NCBI RefSeq assembly: GCF_011043775.1
Contig: NZ_JAAKXY010000004.1
Coordinates: 1-64,000 of the forward strand
DNA: 64,000 bases
Source: Natronolimnobius sp. AArcel1
Lineage (GTDB): Archaea; Halobacteriota; Halobacteria; Halobacteriales; Natrialbaceae
Direction: 5' to 3'
Below, piece after piece: positions 59,401 to 64,000 of the stretch. Numbering within the stretch: position 1 is the stretch's first letter; each line of letters starts with the position of its first letter. The notes under the pieces are model-generated. The model was given only the letters and a program-made list of their open reading frames with translations. It searched no databases and was not told the origin of the DNA. Made by a program: the position numbers and the translations under genes.

Positions 59401-61037
59401 GACTCCATCGAGGTGACGAGTTCCTCGCGGATGTAGTCGAGTGGCGGATTCGTCACCTGCGCGAACAGCTGTCTGAAGTACGAGAACAGCGGGCGGTTGA
59501 ACTCCGTCAGTACCGACAGCGGCGTGTCATCGCCCATCGAGCCGACTGGGTCCTTGCCCTTCGTCGTCATCGGCTCGATCATGTTCTCGAGTTCGTCGTG
59601 CGTGTAGCCAAACGCCGTCTGCTGGTCGCGCAGATTCTCAACCGACTGCTGCGGGGCGCTCGAGTCGGTCGTCCGGACGTCCTCGAGTGAAACCTGTTCT
59701 TCGGCAACCCACTCGCCGTAGCGGTCGTCGGTCAGGTCGTCGAAAACCTCGTCGTCTGGGATGACGCGTCCCTCTTCTGGGTCGGCGAGGAACAACTGGC
59801 CGGGCTGGAGCCGACCGCGTTCTTCGATTTCCTCGGGAGGCCGCTCGAGTGCGCCGGCCTCGCTGGCCATGATGAGCTGGTTGTCCGTCGTCACGTCGTA
59901 GCGACACGGACGAAGTCCGTTACGATCGAGGACGGCACCGACGCGTTCGCCGTCGGTTGCCGCGACGAGTGCGGGGCCGTCCCACGGCTCGACGAGTGAG
60001 GCGTGGAAGTCGTACCAGTCCTTGCGGTCGGAATCCATTGCGTCGTCGCCGCGCCAGGCTTCGGGGACGAGCATCCGAAGCGCGTGTGCGAGATCTCGTC
60101 CGTCCTGCATCAGGAGTTCGAGGGCGTTATCGACGCTTGCGGTATCGGACTGGTCAGGGTCGTCGATAATCGGCTTGACGGCCTCGAGGTCGTCTAAGAC
60201 CTCACTTTCGATGTCCGTCTCACGGGCGCGCATCCAGTTGATGTTGCCCTGAATCGTGTTGAACTCGCCGTTGTGGATGATGTTGCGGTATGGATGGGCG
60301 AGATGCCAGGCACCGAGCGTGTTCGTCGAGAACCGCTCGTGGACCATGACGAAGTTCGATTCGACGCGCTCGTCAGTCAGATCCGGGTAGTAGCTCGGAA
60401 CCTGTTCCCCCTTGAGCAGGCCCTTGTAGACGAGCGTCTTCGAGTCGAGCGAGACAACGTAGAAGCGTTCTTTGTTCGCGATGTTGGCGTCCTCAACCGC
60501 ATTCTCGAGTGCGCGTCGAGCGACGTAGAGTCGCCGGTCGAAGTCGTCCTCGGAAAGGTCGTCTCCGTCTGCGGGTGCAACAACGACCTGTCGTACGTCC
60601 GGTTCAGAGTCGACCGCTGTCGCGCCGAGGTCGTCATTTTCTGTTGGGACGTCGCGCCACTCGAGCACCTCGAGATCGTACGTCCCGAAGGTTGATTCTG
60701 CGAGATCGGCGAGTGAGTCGCGTGCCTCGTCGTCCTGTGGCATGAACAGCGAGCCGACAGCGTACGTCTCTGGAAGTGAGGTCTCGAGAACGTCTGCAAA
60801 GAACCCGTGTGGCGTCTGCAACATGATACCGGCCCCGTCGCCGGTGTTTTTCTCCGCACCTGTGGTCCCCCGGTGCTCGAGATTTTTCAAAAGATCAAGA
60901 CCGTCCGCGACGACGTTGTGGCCAGTATCCCCATCAAGGTCCATGACGACGCCGACGCCGCAGTTCGACCGTTCGTCCGCTGGGTCGGCAAGACCCTGGG
61001 AACGCTCGGTGGATGACGCTCCGTGTGGCTGTGACAT
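56472..61037 (-). CDS. gltB: Glutamate synthase large subunit
   Basis: A 1521-residue GltB, which makes two glutamates from glutamine and 2-oxoglutarate. Domain order: class-II glutamine amidotransferase with the Cys in RSNCGVGVV (about residue 26, so a short N-terminal extension would be removed or the start lies further in), a central domain, the FMN-binding synthase barrel with GKSNSGEGGEPPERF and GHSGGTGASPRTSIKSAGLP, the 3Fe-4S cluster Cys set CVMARQCHKNTCPVG (about 1118-1132), and the C-terminal beta-helix with GXGXG-like repeats (VVEGVGDHGCEYMTGG). 2-Oxoglutarate, the end product of the pentose pathway to the left, is its substrate. A TATA-like GTTATATG at 61058 gives a leaderless start at 61037. 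Confidence 0.95.
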   Translation of the reverse strand: MSQPHGASSTERSQGLADPADERSNCGVGVVMDLDGDTGHNVVADGLDLLKNLEHRGTTGAEKNTGDGAGIMLQTPHGFFADVLETSLPETYAVGSLFMPQDDEARDSLADLAESTFGTYDLEVLEWRDVPTENDDLGATAVDSEPDVRQVVVAPADGDDLSEDDFDRRLYVARRALENAVEDANIANKERFYVVSLDSKTLVYKGLLKGEQVPSYYPDLTDERVESNFVMVHERFSTNTLGAWHLAHPYRNIIHNGEFNTIQGNINWMRARETDIESEVLDDLEAVKPIIDDPDQSDTASVDNALELLMQDGRDLAHALRMLVPEAWRGDDAMDSDRKDWYDFHASLVEPWDGPALVAATDGERVGAVLDRNGLRPCRYDVTTDNQLIMASEAGALERPPEEIEERGRLQPGQLFLADPEEGRVIPDDEVFDDLTDDRYGEWVAEEQVSLEDVRTTDSSAPQQSVENLRDQQTAFGYTHDELENMIEPMTTKGKDPVGSMGDDTPLSVLTEFNRPLFSYFRQLFAQVTNPPLDYIREELVTSMESRLGFQRNLLAESPEHARQLVLDSPILTDGELESIRECDANGITAATIDITYEPKSDEVGSDLEAALERVREDVVEAIEDGGHDVLILSDRGVDEDRVAIPSLLATGGVHHHLVRNGLRNHVGLVVESADPRTVHHFATLVGYGAGAVNPYLAYQTIDDITAGPDGAETEVAIDAYVGAVEDGLLKIMAKMGISTVESYQGAQIFEAVGLDSDLVTEYFDGTENRTEGIGLAEIEEDVRERHKQAFVETEEKPTLDRHGEFEHRSDGIHHQWNPDTVGTLQQAVRANDYERYQEFAELINDQQQNLQTLRGLLEFDSDRESIPVDDVEPIKDIVERFSTAAMSLGSLSPEAHENNSIAMNRIGGKSNSGEGGEPPERFGTEKECNVKQVASGRFGVTSTYLSSADELQIKMAQGSKPGEGGHLPGEKVNEMIAHVRKSTPGVGLISPPPLHDIYSIEDLKQLIFDLKAANEEADINVKLVSEAGIGTVAAGVAKANADVVHISGHSGGTGASPRTSIKSAGLPWELGLAEANQMLCQTGLRDRIRVSADGGMKTGRDVAVAALLGAEEYIFGTASLVTSGCVMARQCHKNTCPVGVATQREDLRKRFPGEPEHVINYMTFIAQELREIMAELGFATIDEMIGHVEVLDQRDDIDHPKARTVDLSAVIADPGSDVRRKIRDQDHELEEQLDRDLIEAAADTIETEEPVALEADISNVDRTVGAMLSNRITSRYGEPGLPEDTITVDLEGTAGQSFGAFLASGVSMHLEGSANDYVGKGLSGGKLAIRTPESAAYDPTENVAIGNVALYGATDGQLYVNGVAGERFAVRNSGSKAVVEGVGDHGCEYMTGGVVAVLGETGKNFAAGMSGGVAYVYDPDEELKAKANTGMVSLHDDLEDADEAMVRRLVENHVAYTDSDRGEELLANWEQALEAFVKIMPEAYHEAITEQGSDDVREELPGVPESVVEADSTSYAASDD

Positions 61038-61057
61038 ACACTCTCATAACGAGTTCT

Positions 61058-61065
61058 GTTATATG
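61058..61065 (-). promoter_or_regulatory. TATA-like box of gltB
   Basis: CATATAAC on the minus strand, centred about 25 bases before the ATG at 61037. Confidence 0.5.
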
Positions 61066-61289
61066 AGGCTACCCCATAATGACTAAGTGTATTATAGACA
61101 CATATGGAGGAATATAATGCATATGGAGATAATTTATATTCATGGATCATTACGTTTACAGAGAGAATTTACTCGAGCGTATCAGTGATATCTAATAAAA
61201 GTAACTGGCGTTTCGAACGACAAACGTCCGGCTACAGCCGTCGCTCGTGTGCATTCGTTTCTCGGAAAAGGTTTTGTCAGAGGCACGTA

Positions 61290-61313
61290 GTGTTCACCCA
61301 CCAAAGTGAACAC
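61290..61313. promoter_or_regulatory. Inverted repeat GTGTTCAC-N8-GTGAACAC
   Basis: Perfect 8-bp arms about 250 bases upstream of gltB and about 215 bases beyond the proS stop. It could be a protein-binding site or a weak hairpin. Confidence 0.4.
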
Positions 61314-61529
61314 CACAATTGTACATCCATCTCCATTGGTAAGCAACCTCGGGCTAAAGAGTTAGGCTATACTGATCGACATGATGGGTGGTGATAGCGA
61401 TTGCTTGGTTTCAACTGGTGCTGCTTATCATCTCGTGGATGACCATCCTAACAATTTCAGTCCCCACCTGACGGAGTTGAGAACAGACCGGTTGGGGTCG
61501 ATAGCTGATCGTATACCGTGTCGTCGTGC

Positions 61530-63011
61530 TCAGTAGCTCTTTGCGAAATACGCAATCTCGTCTGCCGGGTCGCCACAGACACCGCACTCGTCGTGGTCGG
61601 GTTCGGGCACGTCGCCCGACGACTCGCCGCCTTCATCCTCGAGTGGCTGCATGACGATTTCGGCGGCAATCTTCTCCTTGATGACCTCTTCGCAGGCCTC
61701 GTCGCCACACCACGGCGTCTTTACGTAGCCGCCGTGCTTGCCGATCGTTCCCAGAATGTCCTCCGGGCTGTGGGCCTCGCGAATATTCTCCGCCAGGTTC
61801 TCCTCGGCTGTGTCGTACAGTTTATCGAAGATGTCTTCGAGATGCGTATCGACAGCGTCGACGATCTCGTCGCGGTCCTCGACGGACTCCTCGTTGTCGG
61901 GCCGGTGGACGAGCGTGACTTCCTCGTCCTCGACCTCGTAGGGACCGATTTCCAGTCGGAGGGGGACGCCGTTCAACTCGTGTTCGTTGAACTTGAAGCC
62001 GGGGTTGCGCTCGTCGCGGTCGTCGAGTTCGACGCGGAAGCCAGCCTCCTCGAGGTCGTCGGCAATGGACTGGGAGTACTCGAGGACGTCGTCTTTCGTA
62101 TCCTCTTGCCAGATGGGGACGATGACGACCTGTGTGGGCGCGATGGTCGGCGGGAGCACGAGCCCCTGGTCGTCGGAGTGGGTCATGATGAGTGCGCCGA
62201 GTGCGCGCCAGGAGAGGCCCCACGAGGTGGTGTAGGCGGTTCGGTCTTCCTCGTCCTCGTCGACGAAGGTGATGTCGAACGCCTCCGCGAACGATTGGCC
62301 GAGGTGGTGGCTGGTGCCACCCTGGACGGACTTGCCATCGGGCATCAGCGCTTCGACGGTGGTCGTCGTGTCCGCGCCGGGGAACTTGTCGTGGTCTGGC
62401 TTCTTCCCGCGCAGGACCGGGATTGCGAGTACCTCCTCGTAGACTTTCTCGTACTGTCCCAGTCGGGTCCAGACCTCCGCCCACGCGCCCTCGTCGCTCG
62501 CGTGGGCGGTGTGGCCTTCCTGCCACATGAACTCCTTCGTGCGGAAGAAGGGCTTTGTTTCGGTTGCTTCCCAGCGAACCACGGAACACCACTGGTTCAG
62601 TCGCAGCGGCAGATCACGGTGGCTGCGCGTCCAGTCGGCCATAAACGGCGCGATGATCGACTCACTCGTCGGTCGGACGGCGAGTCGCTCCTCGAGTTCG
62701 TCGTGGCCGCCCTGGGTCACCCACGCGACTTCAGGGTCGAAGCCTTCGACGATGTCCTTCTCGCGCTCTAAGAAGGACTCGGGGATGAACATCGGGAAGT
62801 AGACGTTGTCGACGTCGGTTTCTTTGAACCAGCCGTCGAGTGCGTCCTGAATGCGTTCCCAGAGGGCGTAGCCCCGTGGTTTCGTGACGATGAACCCGCC
62901 CATCGGCGCGTAGTCGGCGAGACCGGCCTTCTGGACGACCTCGGCGTACCAGTCGCCGGGTTTGTGCGATTTCGACTCGGTGATCCCGAGTTCCTGACTC
63001 TCGTCGCTCAT
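61530..63011 (-). CDS. proS: Prolyl-tRNA synthetase, archaeal/eukaryotic type
   Basis: A 493-residue class II aminoacyl-tRNA synthetase. Motif 2 region RWEATETKPFFRTKEFMWQEGHTAH lies near residues 145-170; VQGGTSHHLGQSF and SWGLSWRALGALIMTHSDDQGLVLPP carry the adenylate site and motif 3; the anticodon-binding domain follows. The C-terminus has the archaeal/eukaryotic zinc-binding domain (WCGDEACEE ... CGVCGDPADEIAYFAKSY) ending in Tyr, as is typical of this class. The start at 63011 follows the haloarchaeal N-terminus MSDESQELGITESK. A TATA-like CTTAAAC at about 63036 supports it. Confidence 0.95.
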   Translation of the reverse strand: MSDESQELGITESKSHKPGDWYAEVVQKAGLADYAPMGGFIVTKPRGYALWERIQDALDGWFKETDVDNVYFPMFIPESFLEREKDIVEGFDPEVAWVTQGGHDELEERLAVRPTSESIIAPFMADWTRSHRDLPLRLNQWCSVVRWEATETKPFFRTKEFMWQEGHTAHASDEGAWAEVWTRLGQYEKVYEEVLAIPVLRGKKPDHDKFPGADTTTTVEALMPDGKSVQGGTSHHLGQSFAEAFDITFVDEDEEDRTAYTTSWGLSWRALGALIMTHSDDQGLVLPPTIAPTQVVIVPIWQEDTKDDVLEYSQSIADDLEEAGFRVELDDRDERNPGFKFNEHELNGVPLRLEIGPYEVEDEEVTLVHRPDNEESVEDRDEIVDAVDTHLEDIFDKLYDTAEENLAENIREAHSPEDILGTIGKHGGYVKTPWCGDEACEEVIKEKIAAEIVMQPLEDEGGESSGDVPEPDHDECGVCGDPADEIAYFAKSY

Positions 63012-63109
63012 ACATCGACTCACTGCCACCGCAGGCTTAAACGATACGAAGGGCCGACGCACCTCGAGGTCGGCTACACTCGTTTCGAATGTGAGTGAAA
63101 ACTATGATG

Positions 63110-63118
63110 TTTTATTAC
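63110..63118 (+). promoter_or_regulatory. TATA-like box of the GH13 gene
   Basis: TTTTATTAC, centred about 30 bases before the ATG at 63144. A second AT-rich stretch at 63124-63133 is too close to the start to act as the box. Confidence 0.45.
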
Positions 63119-63143
63119 ACCATACATTATATCCGAGGGTGGA

Positions 63144-64000
63144 ATGGGAGACAATAACAATCGAGACCAGCCGCGATCGACAGTCGGCCGGCGAACGCTG
63201 TTGTCGGCAGGAGCAACCCTTGGCGCACTCACCGTTGCCGGTTGCTCCTTTGGCGGCACCGAGAACGCACAGGCACTTCCCGACCAGCCAACTGCCGACG
63301 ACGGCACGGTCGCCTACCAGTACTTCCACGCCGAGTGGACAGAGATTGAGGCCGACGTACCCCGCCTCGCCGACGCCGGCATCGACGCCATCTGGGTGCA
63401 ACAACCTGCTCGAGGAAAGCTCGGCTGGGACGACCTCTCGTACGACGGCGAATACGGCTACTACGATGAGACCTCACCCTACGGCTTTCGTGACCCGCAT
63501 CCACCGGTTGGCTACCAACCTGTCGACCTCTCCGATCTCGACTCGACGTTCGGCACGGCGGACGAACTCGAGTCCATGATCGAGGCCTGCCACGCACACG
63601 ATATCGAGGTCATCGTCGACGTGGTCGCGAATCACATGGCGACGGCAGACGGGCCGGATGGGGAGGTGGAACTCCCGCAGTTCGACCGCGACGAGCACTT
63701 CCACGACAACGGCACGCTCGGCGAGGACTGCCAACTCGACGGCGAGGAAGCCGAGTACGAGTGTGATTTGCTCGGGTTGCCCTCGTTCGACCTCGAGAAC
63801 TCACACGTACAGGACGTACATGCTGACTACCTCGGGCAGATCGCCGACTTGGGCGCTGACGGCCTGCGATACGATGCGGCGGGCCACATCTGGCCGTGGT
63901 ACTTCGAGTCCGAGCTCAACGCGCTGGCGGACGACCTCGACCTCTGGCGCGTCGGTGAAGTCTGGGACTACGACGTGGAGCGACTGCTCGAGTTCGCCGA
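63144..64000 (+). CDS. Secreted GH13 alpha-amylase-type lipoprotein (partial, runs off right edge)
   Basis: The first 285 codons of a Tat-exported amylase-family enzyme. The start MGDNNNRDQPRSTVGRRTLLSAG has the twin-arginine motif, and VAGC at about residue 34 is the lipobox. The barrel shows GIDAIWVQQP, VGYQPVDLSDLDSTFGTADEL, region I VIVDVVANH (about residues 158-166), region II DGLRYDAAGH with the nucleophile Asp (about 246), and region III GEVWDYD with the acid Glu (about 272). It should cut starch or a related alpha-glucan outside the cell. It lies next to proS and is not clearly part of the xylan island. The frame is open to the window end. Confidence 0.88.
   Translation, partial: MGDNNNRDQPRSTVGRRTLLSAGATLGALTVAGCSFGGTENAQALPDQPTADDGTVAYQYFHAEWTEIEADVPRLADAGIDAIWVQQPARGKLGWDDLSYDGEYGYYDETSPYGFRDPHPPVGYQPVDLSDLDSTFGTADELESMIEACHAHDIEVIVDVVANHMATADGPDGEVELPQFDRDEHFHDNGTLGEDCQLDGEEAEYECDLLGLPSFDLENSHVQDVHADYLGQIADLGADGLRYDAAGHIWPWYFESELNALADDLDLWRVGEVWDYDVERLLEFA

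Larger units (their letters stand above)
61038..61529. other. Intergenic region, 492 bp
   Basis: The gltB promoter occupies the left end (TATA-like box at 61058-61065). GTGTTCAC, eight bases, then GTGAACAC (61290-61313) is a perfect 8-bp inverted repeat that could be an operator. The rest is AT-rich with no credible gene. Confidence 0.4.

Noticed and set aside
1-64000. Insertion sequences or phage integration around the island
   Set aside because: No transposase-like or integrase-like protein, terminal inverted repeats or tRNA-linked attachment site was seen at either edge (about 9.3 and 55 kb).

Overview
The window is haloarchaeal chromosome or megaplasmid DNA. Proteins are strongly acidic, CTCGAG is very frequent, most starts are leaderless (a TATA-like box about 26 bases upstream), secreted proteins use Tat signals, and the gene set (egsA for archaeal lipids, haloarchaeal-type prolyl-tRNA synthetase, oxidative pentose pathway) is archaeal. 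Membership of the Natrialbales is an inference from composition and gene content. No rRNA, tRNA, CRISPR array or insertion sequence was seen.

Layout. (1) 1-9.3 kb is a general flank: two acidic surface-stalk proteins (one partial, with 39-bp tandem repeats; one very rich in N-glycosylation sequons), an S9 peptidase, glycerol-1-phosphate dehydrogenase (egsA), an SLC13/DASS-type anion transporter, a MATE exporter and a small conserved protein. (2) 9.6-54.9 kb is one large glucuronoxylan and pentose utilisation island. (3) 55.3-63.0 kb returns to housekeeping genes: an epimerase/dehydratase, glutamate synthase gltB and proS. (4) A secreted GH13 amylase-type lipoprotein starts at 63.1 kb and runs off the right edge.

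How the island works (family knowledge plus inference). Tat-exported GH10 xylanases (four copies with different anchors and binding modules) and two GH11 xylanases, one with a ricin-type lectin, would cut xylan outside the cell. Oligomers would be captured by two family-5 solute-binding lipoproteins and imported by a Dpp-type ABC transporter, which has two ATPases in an operon and one permease gene in which the DppB-like and DppC-like halves are fused. In the cytoplasm a signal-less GH10, GH43 and GH3 beta-xylosidases, a GH67 alpha-glucuronidase and two GH4 enzymes would complete hydrolysis. Glucuronate enters through UxaC. Xylose is oxidised by the Haloferax-type Xac pathway: Gfo/Idh/MocA xylose dehydrogenase (two copies), SMP-30 lactonase XacC, xylonate dehydratase XacD (one copy), 2-keto-3-deoxyxylonate dehydratase XacE (two copies) and alpha-ketoglutarate semialdehyde dehydrogenase XacF (two copies). 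An IclR regulator of XacR type sits beside the second set.

Most notable: the fused permease, the CHEV-motif GH4 enzyme (a signature reported for alpha-galacturonidases), the tandem GH11 pair differing by a lectin module, the duplicated Xac genes with a cofactor-site change in one XacF, iterated 3'-end repeats carrying hairpins behind xacD, and a repeated CATGGTAC-type element in promoter regions.
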